64,000 nt of DNA from CALRQJ02 sp943370285 (GTDB taxonomy: Bacteria > Bacteroidota > Bacteroidia > Chitinophagales > Chitinophagaceae), in the NCBI GenBank assembly GCA_943370285.1, contig CALRQJ020000014.1, positions 1 to 64,000 on the forward strand. Direction: 5' to 3'. Shown here piece after piece: positions 44,010-52,502 of this stretch; positions within the stretch are counted from its first letter, which is position 1, and the number at the start of each line of letters is the position of its first letter. The notes under the pieces are model-generated. The model did no database searches. It was not told the DNA's origin and was given only the letters and a program-made list of their open reading frames with translations. The translations under genes were made by a program, and so were the position numbers.

Positions 44010-45152
44010 ATGCGTACTACACTTTTACATTATTTAGATGGAAAATGGGAAGGAGTAAAAAATACTGCTGCAGATAATGCAGCATGTCAACTACTACTCG
44101 TTTTCGGAGAACGAACCATCATGGAGCAGAAGCTGGCCTGTCAGCAGTTGAAGCAACAATACGCTAACGCAACTATTGTGAGTTGTTCAACCGCCGGTGA
44201 AATATTACAGCAAAATGTTTATGATAATTCTTTAGTGGCGGTAGCCATACATTTTGAGGCCACGCCATTGGCATTTAGTTTAGAGAATATACAAGGCTTT
44301 GAGAATAGTTATACATTAGGAAAAAAACTCTCCGACAATTTGCCAAAAGATAGTTTAAAATATGTGTTGGTAATTGCAGATGGAAATAAAGTAAACGGTA
44401 CTGCATTAACCGAAGCTATTACCGATACTTTTGGCGAAGCGGTATTAGTAACGGGTGGATTGGCTGGAGACCAAGCAAGATTTGAGAAAACTTTGGTTGG
44501 ATTAAATGATGATATGGCTGAGGGAAATGTTGTTTTGGTTGGTATGTATGGTAATGCCATAAAAGCAGGTTATGGTTTACAAGGAGGATGGGATGTGTTT
44601 GGGCCGAGGAGAATCATCACAAAATCAGTTGGGAATGTGCTTCATGAAATTGACGGCAAAAATGCATTAGATCTTTACAAATTGTATTTAGGAAAATATG
44701 CCGAAGAGCTACCTGCTTCTGCATTATTGTTTCCACTTGCCATTCAAACTAATGTTGATGATCAACCTATTGTAAGAACTATTTTATCGATAGATGACAT
44801 CAATCAAACCATGACCTTCGCCGGCAATATGCCCGAAGGTGCACATGTAAGATTGATGAAAGCCAATTTTGATAAATTAATTGATAGTGCCGGTAAAGCA
44901 GCAGAACAGGCTAGCCTAATGATAGATGCAACAAAAACAGATTTGGCTTTGTTGATAAGCTGTGTGGGCCGGAAATTGGTTTTGGGAAATAGGATTGATG
45001 AAGAAGTTGAAGCTGTAGCTGAAAACTTTAAGGAACAAACTGCTATTATTGGATTTTATTCCTACGGCGAAATTTCACCCAATCAAAAAGGCTCTTGTAG
45101 CGATTTACACAATCAAACTATGACAATTACAACCTTCACAGAATTTGTCTAA
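44010..45152 (+). CDS. FIST-domain sensor protein (NosP-like)
   Basis: A 380-residue soluble protein with FIST (N) and FIST_C domains. N-terminal block 'IVSCSTAGEI' and 'VLVTGGLAGD'; C-terminal 'LQGGWDVFGPRRIITKS', 'IDGKNALDLYKLYLG' and 'IIGFYSYGEISP'. FIST proteins are small-ligand sensors; the NosP subgroup binds haem and senses NO and is encoded beside a histidine kinase, exactly as here. Haem binding cannot be shown from sequence alone; histidines are present at about 7, 81, 212 and in 'EGAHVRLM'. It is 3 bp from the kinase that follows and divergent from the H-NOX set. Confidence 0.88.
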   Translation: MRTTLLHYLDGKWEGVKNTAADNAACQLLLVFGERTIMEQKLACQQLKQQYANATIVSCSTAGEILQQNVYDNSLVAVAIHFEATPLAFSLENIQGFENSYTLGKKLSDNLPKDSLKYVLVIADGNKVNGTALTEAITDTFGEAVLVTGGLAGDQARFEKTLVGLNDDMAEGNVVLVGMYGNAIKAGYGLQGGWDVFGPRRIITKSVGNVLHEIDGKNALDLYKLYLGKYAEELPASALLFPLAIQTNVDDQPIVRTILSIDDINQTMTFAGNMPEGAHVRLMKANFDKLIDSAGKAAEQASLMIDATKTDLALLISCVGRKLVLGNRIDEEVEAVAENFKEQTAIIGFYSYGEISPNQKGSCSDLHNQTMTITTFTEFV

Positions 45153-45155
45153 CCT

Positions 45156-46658
45156 ATGAATCACCCATTATTACAACGCCAATTAAATAAATTTCTGGGT
45201 TCAACTGAGGTCCCCGATGAAGCATTGCAACACTTGCTTAAGGCGGTAGCAGAATCTTATAGAAATTTCGAAAAAGATAAAGCTTTAAGTGAACATGCCT
45301 TTTATCTTAACGAACAAGAGTTTTTCGAAATAAATCATCGGTTGCAAAAAGAAGTAGAAACACGACAAAGAGCAGAGGAGAATTTGATTCAAGCTATCCA
45401 ATCACTAGATACAAAAAATGAAACTAACCTTAGTGGGGTACTAGCACTCGATGATATAATTTCATTTTTGCAACAGCAAATCGTTAAGCGAAATGAAACT
45501 GAACAGGAACTTATCAATGCCAAAGATTTTGCAGAAAAAGCTGCTATGGCAAGGGCCGAATTTTTGAGTATGATGAGCCATGAGATTCGTACACCATTAA
45601 ATGCTGTTGTAGGAACTACTTATTTGCTCATACAGGACAATCCAAGTAGTCATCAAGAAAAATATTTTGAAATTTTAAAATTTTCTGCCGAAAATCTGAT
45701 GTTACTCATCAATGATATTCTCGACTTTAATAAAATTGAGGCAGGGAAAATTCAAATTGAGCAAGTTCCATTCGGAATCGGAAAATTAATTACACAAGTA
45801 AAAAATACAAACAACAAAAGGGCAGAGGAAAACCACACCATGATTAGAATAATGGTGGATAGCGAAATTCCTAATACGGTTGTGGGTGACCCGTTGAGGA
45901 TTGGTCAAATTTTAACTAATTTAGTATCCAATGCGGTTAAATTCACTAAAAACGGCCTTGTTGTTATACAAGTGTTGCAAGTTGAAAAAACCAATACAGC
46001 AGTTACTTTGCGATTTAGTGTTGAAGACAATGGTATTGGTATTGACCTGATAGATCAAGAAAAAATCTTTGACAAGTTTGTTCAGGCTTCGGAATCTACC
46101 ACAAGAGAGTTTGGCGGTACAGGTTTAGGTCTAGCCATATCTTCTAAGTTGCTACAATTAATGAATTCCGCTTTTGTTTTAAAAAGCGAATTAGGTAAGG
46201 GTTCTAATTTCAGTTTCTCACTTACACTGCCTTATTTAGAAGCCAATCATCAAGAGGAGGAATTTGCTACAATTACTTCCGAAATTTATGACTTGAGCCC
46301 AATGCGGATTTTATTAGTGGAAGACAATGAATTTAACTCAATCATCGCATCTAAATTTTTAGAAAGATGGAATGCAACTACTGATTTAGCATGGAACGGC
46401 GAAGAAGCAATTGAAAAAGCGCTTCAGAATGATTATGATTTGATATTAATGGATTTACACATGCCTATAATGAATGGCTATGAGGCTACCGAGAAGATAC
46501 TTGCTCAAAAGCCAAACCTTCCCATATTAGCTTTAACGGCATCTGCCATGTTAGATATTAAAGACAAAGCCTTTGTTTGTGGTATGAAAGACTATATCAC
46601 TAAGCCGTTTAATCCAAATGAGTTATACGAAAAAATTAAGAAGTATTCAAACTACTAG
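45156..46658 (+). CDS. Hybrid histidine kinase partner of the FIST protein
   Basis: A soluble 500-residue hybrid kinase. It has a helical N-terminus with coiled coil (~50-135), HisKA with phospho-His142 ('MMSHEIRTPLNAV'), HATPase ('ILTNLVSNAVKFTKNG', 'EDNGIGI', 'FGGTGLGLAIS', ~240-360) and a C-terminal receiver with Asp433 ('YDLILMDLHMPIMNGYEA'). It has no PAS, membrane segment or HPt, so the FIST protein is the likely input and a separate HPt is needed to pass phosphate on. The only HPt nearby is in the H-NOX-linked kinase. The last seven codons lie inside a 40-nt palindrome. Confidence 0.93.
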   Translation: MNHPLLQRQLNKFLGSTEVPDEALQHLLKAVAESYRNFEKDKALSEHAFYLNEQEFFEINHRLQKEVETRQRAEENLIQAIQSLDTKNETNLSGVLALDDIISFLQQQIVKRNETEQELINAKDFAEKAAMARAEFLSMMSHEIRTPLNAVVGTTYLLIQDNPSSHQEKYFEILKFSAENLMLLINDILDFNKIEAGKIQIEQVPFGIGKLITQVKNTNNKRAEENHTMIRIMVDSEIPNTVVGDPLRIGQILTNLVSNAVKFTKNGLVVIQVLQVEKTNTAVTLRFSVEDNGIGIDLIDQEKIFDKFVQASESTTREFGGTGLGLAISSKLLQLMNSAFVLKSELGKGSNFSFSLTLPYLEANHQEEEFATITSEIYDLSPMRILLVEDNEFNSIIASKFLERWNATTDLAWNGEEAIEKALQNDYDLILMDLHMPIMNGYEATEKILAQKPNLPILALTASAMLDIKDKAFVCGMKDYITKPFNPNELYEKIKKYSNY

Positions 46659-46676
46659 TAGTTTGAATACTTCTTA
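46637..46676. terminator. 40-nt perfect palindrome spanning the kinase stop codon
   Basis: Bases 46637-46676 are a perfect inverted repeat with 19-bp arms around a central TA. The TAG stop (46656-46658) lies at its centre, so the last seven codons form one arm. It sits between two convergent genes and probably acts as a two-way terminator, although there is no long T-run. Confidence 0.6.
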
Positions 46677-46690
46677 TATAGGTTTGATTA

Positions 46691-47797
46691 TTATTGAATC
46701 AATACCGGCACACTAAACGTATTTTCTTTCGTTCTTACAATCACTTGATACATACCCGGTGCGGCAAAACGATACACAGTCATGTCTACTAAGTTATTGC
46801 CCTTTTGCAGTGTACTAGTTTGCTGTTGTATTTTTCTACCGTTATTGTTAATCAATTCAATTGTAACCGGTTGTTCTTGATCTGTAACTAATTCTACCTG
46901 CATTGTACCACCTGATTTTATGGGATTTGGGTAGATTTTTTTCACAAATGTTGCCATTGCTTTCAGTCGTACACTTACAACCGATGAGTAACGCTTGGTG
47001 CCATCTTTATCCACCATTTGTAAGCGATAAAAAATATCTCTTTCAAAATAGCTAGGCTTATCATCAGTAAAACTGTATTGCTTGGTAGATGTACTATTCC
47101 CGGCAGCATTTATCGTAGCAACAGCAACAAAATGTTGGTTGTCTGCACTTTTTTCCAAAATAAAATGGCTGCTATTATTTTCGGAAGCAGTTTGCCAATT
47201 CAAGCCCACCGAAGTGCCTTTTACGGATGCGGTAAATGCTGAAAGGGTTACCGGCAGTGCAACTAAAGTTGAACCGGTATAAATTTTGTCGCCAGCATCT
47301 GCACCACCACTGTTGTCAGCTGCATTACCTACATAATAAAAAGTTACTTGACTGGGAGAACCACCGCCACTTGGTGCTGTCCACCGTAAATTGTTATACG
47401 TATAGCTGTTGCCTGGGGATCCAACAGCACCTAAATGCACCAATTCACCATTAAAAGCTAGTGTGTTTGGATTGGTAGTAGAAAAAGTGCCAACAGCAGT
47501 TCCTGAACCATTAACGGCTTTAATGGCAAAGCCCCACTTTTGAGCCCCGCCGGGTTGGTTGATGGTAATCGAAAAATCATAAGCTTGCCCCTGCACATAA
47601 GTACCAACAGGTAAACCGGTAGCCGTAATGCTACCACCTTGCGTATTAACTGAGCCATTTCCATGGCAGCCTGCACAAGTGCTGCCCTCTGCACCAGTAT
47701 TGCCGCTTGGCGGGAGGCCACTGTTTTTGATATCGGCATGGCCAACAATTACGGAGCCGGCAACAAGAAATAATAAATAAGTAAATTTTTTAAGCAT
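46691..47797 (-). CDS. Choice-of-anchor V type protein with CXXCH motif and T9SS sorting domain
   Basis: A 368-residue secreted protein from the ATG at 47797 (signal 'MLKKFTYLLFLVAGSVIVGHA'). Soon after the signal is 'GSTCAGCHGNGS', a CXXCH motif able to carry c-type haem. A beta domain follows (~45-185, 'GQAYDFSITINQPGG', 'FYYVGNAADNSGGADAGDKI') as in choice-of-anchor V proteins, then an Ig-like segment ('GLNWQTASENNSSHFILEKS') and a type A T9SS sorting domain ('KKIYPNPIKSGG' to 'VPVLIQ'). The ATG at 47839 adds 14 residues before the signal and is rejected. Role unknown; surface electron transfer is possible. Confidence 0.87.
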   Translation of the reverse strand: MLKKFTYLLFLVAGSVIVGHADIKNSGLPPSGNTGAEGSTCAGCHGNGSVNTQGGSITATGLPVGTYVQGQAYDFSITINQPGGAQKWGFAIKAVNGSGTAVGTFSTTNPNTLAFNGELVHLGAVGSPGNSYTYNNLRWTAPSGGGSPSQVTFYYVGNAADNSGGADAGDKIYTGSTLVALPVTLSAFTASVKGTSVGLNWQTASENNSSHFILEKSADNQHFVAVATINAAGNSTSTKQYSFTDDKPSYFERDIFYRLQMVDKDGTKRYSSVVSVRLKAMATFVKKIYPNPIKSGGTMQVELVTDQEQPVTIELINNNGRKIQQQTSTLQKGNNLVDMTVYRFAAPGMYQVIVRTKENTFSVPVLIQ

Positions 47798-47861
47798 AAA
47801 GTTGGTTTTGGTAATAAAATAGAACGAAAAGTTATACATAGTTTTTTATTTGAACAATTTT

Positions 47862-47875
47862 ATTGTTGCAACAAT
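47862..47875. promoter_or_regulatory. 14-bp palindrome in a divergent intergenic region
   Basis: ATTGTTGCAACAAT is a perfect palindrome between the choice-of-anchor V gene and the FadN-like gene. It could be an operator for either gene. Evidence is symmetry and position only. Confidence 0.3.
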
Positions 47876-47934
47876 GAAATTAAAGTTGACAATCAATAAC
47901 TTAAAAAATAGTTAGCTATGCAACTATTTTTAAT

Positions 47935-47942
47935 TATTTTTG
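47935..47942 (+). promoter_or_regulatory. Bacteroidota -7 box upstream of the FadN-like gene
   Basis: TATTTTTG is a perfect TAnnTTTG match, 37 nt before the ATG at 47980. Confidence 0.5.
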
Positions 47943-47979
47943 AAATCCAATCGATTTACAAAAATTCTAAATCAGTCAT

Positions 47980-50355
47980 ATGAAAAGAGTTATCAGAAAG
48001 GTAGCTGTTTTAGGTAGCGGAGTTATGGGCAGTAGAATTGCCTGCCATTTTGCAGGTATTGGTATACCTGTTTTGTTGTTAGATATTGTTCCAAAAGATA
48101 CCGCTACAGATGCCAAACCTGCTGTAAAAAATAAGATTGTGAATGATGCCTTAACAGCTGCCATCAAAAGCAATCCGAGTCCTGTTTTTACTAAAGATGT
48201 GGTAAGGAAAATAACCACGGGCAATTTTGATGATAACATGAAAGATATTGCGACTTGCGATTGGATAATCGAAGTAGTGATTGAGCGGCTCGACATCAAA
48301 CAACAAGTGTATGAAAAAGTAGAACAGTTTCGTAAACCGGGTACTTTAATAACGTCTAATACTTCTGGCATTCCCATACATATGCTAAGTGTTGGTAGAA
48401 GCGAAGACTTTAGAAAGCATTTTTGTGGTACACACTTCTTTAACCCTCCACGTTATTTAAGATTGTTGGAAATTATTCCTACGCCTGATACTGATCAATC
48501 TGTAGTAGATTTTTTAATGCAGTATGGTGATTTGTACCTTGGCAAAACCACTGTTCTATGTAAAGACACTCCAGCATTTATCGCTAATAGAATTGGAGTG
48601 TTCAGCATTATGAGCATTTTTCATATTATGGAAAAGCTGGGTTTGAGTATAGATGAAGTGGATGCGTTAACCGGTCCAATCATTGGTCGTCCAAAATCTG
48701 CTACCTTCAGAACAGCTGATGTGGTTGGTATTGATACTTTGGTGAAAGTAGCAAAAGGTGTTGCAGATAATTGTCCAAATGATGAAGCTAAGGCCATATT
48801 CAATATCCCATCTTGGTTAGACAAAGTGGTAACGAATAATTGGTTGGGAGATAAAACCGGACAAGGATTTTTCAAGAAAACAAAATCAGATGCAGGCAAA
48901 GAAATTTTGACCTTGAACTTGCAAACCATGGAATATGGTGCAAGGATAAAACCAAAATTTGCCACTTTAGAAACTGCCAAACCAATCGATGATTTAAAAA
49001 CCAGAATTAAAGCATTAAGTGCAGGAACAGATAAAGCAGGTGAATTTTATCGCCAGTTTCATTTTTCATTATTTTCCTATATCTCTTTCAGAATTCCTGA
49101 AATTAGCGATGAAGTATATCGAGTAGATGATGCTATGATGGCCGGTTTTGGTTGGGAGATTGGTGCTTTTGAAACCTGGGATGTTTTAGGTGTTGCAAAA
49201 ACTGTAGAAGCCATGAAAGCTGGAGGGGTACAAGTTGCAGCTTGGGTGGATGAGATGATAGCTACCGGTGCTAATAGTTTTTATAAAGTAGAAGGCGGTA
49301 AACGTATGTATTATGATGTGGTGTCTAAATCATATAAGGCAATGCCCGGTGGAGAAGCATTTTTGGTGCTGAATCACAACAGTGATAAAACAATTTGGAA
49401 AAATTCTGCTTGCAGAATGTATGATATTGGTGATGGTGTTGCAGGCTTTGAATGGAGTACCAAAATGAATAGTATTGGTGGAGAAGTATTAGAAGGTATC
49501 AACAAAGCTATTGGTATTGCGGAGGAAAAATTTAAAGGGTTAGTAATTGCCAATGATGGTCCAAACTTTAGTGCAGGTGCTAATGTGGGTATGATATTTA
49601 TGTTGGCTATTGAACAGGAATACGATGAATTAGACATGGCCATCCGCATGTTCCAAAATAGTATGATGCGTTTGCGTTATAGTAGTGTGCCTGTTGTAAC
49701 AGCACCACATGGATTAACCTTAGGCGGTGGGTGTGAAATGAATTTACATGCCGATAAAATTTGCGCAGCTGCCGAAACTTATATTGGCTTGGTAGAATTG
49801 GGTGTGGGCTTAATTCCGGGCGGCGGCGGTACGAAAGAATTTGTACTTCGTGCAAGTGATGAATTACATCCTGATGAACCGGAAACCAATACGTTAAAAG
49901 ATAGATTTTTTGCTATTGCAACTGCTAAAGTAGCTACCAGTGCCCATGAAGCGTTTGATATGGGTATTTTACGCAAAGGTCATGATGAAGTGGTCATGAA
50001 TATTGGGCGGCGCATTACAGAAGCAAAAAAATCAGTCATAGAAATCTATGATGCAGGCTATGTGATGCCGCAGCCAAGAAAAGATATTAAAGTGTTGGGT
50101 AGATTAGGATTAGGTGCTATGCTTGCAGGTATTAATGGAATGTGGCGTGGTAACTATGCAACAGACCACGACGCTTTAGTAGCTCGTAAATTAGCTTACG
50201 TAATGTGTGGCGGTGATTTAAGCGAACCTCAAATGGTAACTGAACAATATTTGTTAGACTTAGAAAGAGAAGCTTTCTTAAGCTTATGTGGCGAAAAGAA
50301 AACTTTAGAACGAATACAAAGTGTGCTCAAAAGTGGCCGACCCATTCGTAACTAA
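47980..50355 (+). CDS. 3-hydroxyacyl-CoA dehydrogenase / enoyl-CoA hydratase (FadN-like)
   Basis: A 791-residue bifunctional beta-oxidation enzyme with the domain order of Bacillus FadN: N-terminal NAD-binding 3-hydroxyacyl-CoA dehydrogenase ('VAVLGSGVMGSRIACHFAG', 'SNTSGIPI', 'HFFNPPRYLRLLEIIPT'), C-terminal dehydrogenase repeats (~190-430), then an enoyl-CoA hydratase/isomerase domain (~480-720; 'GPNFSAGANVGMIFML', 'GLTLGGGCEMNLHADKI', 'VELGVGLIPGGGGT'). It hydrates and oxidises acyl-CoA intermediates. The thiolase partner is not adjacent. It is monocistronic, ended by a shared terminator with glyA. Confidence 0.95.
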   Translation: MKRVIRKVAVLGSGVMGSRIACHFAGIGIPVLLLDIVPKDTATDAKPAVKNKIVNDALTAAIKSNPSPVFTKDVVRKITTGNFDDNMKDIATCDWIIEVVIERLDIKQQVYEKVEQFRKPGTLITSNTSGIPIHMLSVGRSEDFRKHFCGTHFFNPPRYLRLLEIIPTPDTDQSVVDFLMQYGDLYLGKTTVLCKDTPAFIANRIGVFSIMSIFHIMEKLGLSIDEVDALTGPIIGRPKSATFRTADVVGIDTLVKVAKGVADNCPNDEAKAIFNIPSWLDKVVTNNWLGDKTGQGFFKKTKSDAGKEILTLNLQTMEYGARIKPKFATLETAKPIDDLKTRIKALSAGTDKAGEFYRQFHFSLFSYISFRIPEISDEVYRVDDAMMAGFGWEIGAFETWDVLGVAKTVEAMKAGGVQVAAWVDEMIATGANSFYKVEGGKRMYYDVVSKSYKAMPGGEAFLVLNHNSDKTIWKNSACRMYDIGDGVAGFEWSTKMNSIGGEVLEGINKAIGIAEEKFKGLVIANDGPNFSAGANVGMIFMLAIEQEYDELDMAIRMFQNSMMRLRYSSVPVVTAPHGLTLGGGCEMNLHADKICAAAETYIGLVELGVGLIPGGGGTKEFVLRASDELHPDEPETNTLKDRFFAIATAKVATSAHEAFDMGILRKGHDEVVMNIGRRITEAKKSVIEIYDAGYVMPQPRKDIKVLGRLGLGAMLAGINGMWRGNYATDHDALVARKLAYVMCGGDLSEPQMVTEQYLLDLEREAFLSLCGEKKTLERIQSVLKSGRPIRN

Positions 50356-50374
50356 TAAATCTAGGTTTGTAAGT

Positions 50375-50410
50375 AAAAAGCCCGTCAATATTGGTATTGA
50401 CGGGCTTTTT
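50375..50410. terminator. Bidirectional terminator between the FadN-like gene and glyA
   Basis: A 16-bp perfect stem with a TTGG loop: five A, gcccgtcaata, loop, tattgacgggc, five T. The A and T runs on both sides let it work on either strand, and it lies between the stops of two convergent genes. Confidence 0.93.
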
Positions 50411-50429
50411 TATAATGTAGTATTTTAAC

Positions 50430-51707
50430 TTATATCTCAGGATACAAAATAAACTGACTCATAAATTCATTTACTTCTGCTTTAACTTTTGCTACTGTTG
50501 CTGCATCATCTGCATGCATCAAAACGGTATCAATTACGTTTGCAACAAATTCCATATCGTTTTCTTTCATGCCTCTTGTGGTAATGGCTGCTACACCAAA
50601 ACGAATGCCCGAAGTTACAAATGCACTTTTGTCATCATAAGGCACCATATTTTTATTCGCAGTAATATCGGCTTCGCCTAAAATATTTTCTGCTTTTTTA
50701 CCACTGATATTTTTGTTGCGTAAATCAATTAACATTAAATGATTATCTGTTCCGCCACTAATAATATTATAACCACGGTTTACAAATGCCTTAGCCATTG
50801 CTTGTGCATTGCTTTGAACTTGTTTGGCATATACTGTAAATTCATCGGTTAAAATTTCGCCGAAGGCAATGGCTTTTGCTGCTATCACATGCTCTAATGG
50901 TCCGCCTTGTGTACCAGGAAATACAGCCATATCAATCAAATTACTCATCATGCGGATATTCCCTTTCACATCTTTCAATCCAAACGGATTTTCAAAATCT
51001 TTACCCATCATAATTACACCACCTCTTGGCCCACGTAAAGTTTTGTGTGTGGTAGAAGTAACAAAATGGCAATGGTTAAATGGTGAAGACAAAAGCCCTT
51101 TTGCAATCAATCCCGCAGGGTGAGCAATATCGGCCAACACAAAAGCACCCACTTCATCGGCTACGGCTCTAATTCTGGCATAATCAATATCTCTACTATA
51201 AGCACTTGCACCACAGATGATTAATTTAGGTTTTACTTCCCTTGCTTTGGCTTCGAGCATATCATAATCTATCAAACCCTCTTCTCTGGTTACACCATAA
51301 AAATGTGGTTTGTAAATTTTACCACTAAAGTTAACGGCACTACCATGGGTAAGGTGACCGCCCATGCTTAAGTCCAATCCTAGTATATCATCTCCGGGTT
51401 GTAGAATAGCCAACATCAATGCTGCATTGGCTTGTGCACCACTATGTGGTTGAACGTTAGCATATTCAAGATCAAAGATCTGTTTCAAACGGTCTATGGC
51501 TAATTGCTCAGTTTGGTCAACAATCTCACAACCGCCGTAATATCGACGACCGGGATAACCTTCGGCATATTTATTCGTCATAACACCGCCCATAGCTTGC
51601 ATTACTTGCAAACTGGTAAAGTTTTCGCTGGCTATCAATTCAATTCCTCTGCGCTGTCTTTCTAATTCTTGGTTTATCAGGTCAAAAACAACAGTATCCC
51701 TTTGCAT
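50430..51707 (-). CDS. glyA: Serine hydroxymethyltransferase
   Basis: GlyA interconverts serine and glycine with tetrahydrofolate, supplying one-carbon units. The 425-residue protein has 'RQRRGIELIASENFTS', 'NKYAEGYPGRRYYGGCE', 'NVQPHSGAQANAA' and the PLP-lysine segment 'VTSTTHKTLRGPRGG'. The start is the ATG at 51707, not the TTG at 51725, because the -7 box (51723-51730) would place the transcript start after 51725. It works with metK and with PanB, which uses the same one-carbon donor. Confidence 0.97.
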   Translation of the reverse strand: MQRDTVVFDLINQELERQRRGIELIASENFTSLQVMQAMGGVMTNKYAEGYPGRRYYGGCEIVDQTEQLAIDRLKQIFDLEYANVQPHSGAQANAALMLAILQPGDDILGLDLSMGGHLTHGSAVNFSGKIYKPHFYGVTREEGLIDYDMLEAKAREVKPKLIICGASAYSRDIDYARIRAVADEVGAFVLADIAHPAGLIAKGLLSSPFNHCHFVTSTTHKTLRGPRGGVIMMGKDFENPFGLKDVKGNIRMMSNLIDMAVFPGTQGGPLEHVIAAKAIAFGEILTDEFTVYAKQVQSNAQAMAKAFVNRGYNIISGGTDNHLMLIDLRNKNISGKKAENILGEADITANKNMVPYDDKSAFVTSGIRFGVAAITTRGMKENDMEFVANVIDTVLMHADDAATVAKVKAEVNEFMSQFILYPEI

Positions 51708-51722
51708 AATGGTGATTTTCGG

Positions 51723-51730
51723 CAAAAATA
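51723..51730 (-). promoter_or_regulatory. Bacteroidota -7 box upstream of glyA
   Basis: On the minus strand this reads TATTTTTG, a perfect TAnnTTTG match ending 15 nt before the ATG at 51707. It overlaps the alternative TTG start at 51725 and so rules it out. Confidence 0.6.
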
Positions 51731-51793
51731 GTCCTTAGGGCAAAGCAGTTACTATTTTGTTTTACACTCGGATGGGGAAATCAATAGCAGCTT

Positions 51794-52396
51794 TTAAATC
51801 TCCGGTAAACGAAGCCGTTTCCATTTTGAAACAATTCGAATGGCTACAATCAAAAAGACACAAATCAGTAAATCAACATTACGGTCTAAGCCGGCATGTT
51901 GCAACAAAACATATACTATTCCACCCGCTAAGCAAGCAGTAGCATATAATTCTCCTTTTTTAAGCAAGTCGGGTACTGTATTGCTAATCATATCGGCAAT
52001 TAATCCACCAAAAGTGGCCGAAATTACTCCCATAATTACAGCATAACCATCGTTTACGCCTAAAGCAATACTACGATCAATACCTGCAGCAGTAAACAAT
52101 CCCAATCCAATAGCATCAGTAATAAAAATGGTACGCCTGAATTTTCTCATATCGGTATTAAACAAAAAAACAATGCCTACGGCACTTAATACCAGACTTA
52201 AAGCATAATAATCATTCACCCAATTTACGGGCCTTACGCCAATCAGTACATCACGAATAGTGCCTCCACCATAGGCGGTTGCAAAAGCTAACACAGCTGC
52301 ACCAAAAATATCCATTTGGTGGGTACGGGCTTTTAAAGCACCGGTGATGGCAAATACAAATATTCCGGTGTAAGAGATAAGCTGAACAAGGTTCAT
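51794..52396 (-). CDS. TRIC/UPF0126-type membrane channel protein
   Basis: A 200-residue protein with about six or seven membrane helices in two similar halves, each with a glycine-rich kink: 'AFATAYGGGTIRDVLIG' and 'GVISATFGGLIADMISN'. This is the UPF0126/YicG family, homologous to trimeric intracellular cation channels; some members have been linked to glycine transport. It lies next to glyA on the same strand, 86 bp upstream of it, so a link to glycine metabolism is tempting but unproven. Confidence 0.88.
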   Translation of the reverse strand: MNLVQLISYTGIFVFAITGALKARTHQMDIFGAAVLAFATAYGGGTIRDVLIGVRPVNWVNDYYALSLVLSAVGIVFLFNTDMRKFRRTIFITDAIGLGLFTAAGIDRSIALGVNDGYAVIMGVISATFGGLIADMISNTVPDLLKKGELYATACLAGGIVYVLLQHAGLDRNVDLLICVFLIVAIRIVSKWKRLRLPEI

Positions 52397-52474
52397 AGGA
52401 GAAAGGTAATAAAAAAAATTGCTGTTGAAATTGTAATAATCGTATTTATATACCTACTAATCTGTTATCTCAAC

Positions 52475-52482
52475 TACATTTG
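52475..52482 (+). promoter_or_regulatory. Bacteroidota -7 box upstream of the ABC transporter genes
   Basis: TACATTTG is a perfect TAnnTTTG match 20 nt before the ATG at 52503. Confidence 0.5.
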
Positions 52483-52502
52483 AAGCATCAAATACTAACG
52501 GC

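Noticed and set aside
44010..45152. Naming the FIST gene nosP
   Set aside because: The FIST architecture and kinase neighbour fit NosP, but haem binding cannot be shown from sequence, so no gene symbol was given.
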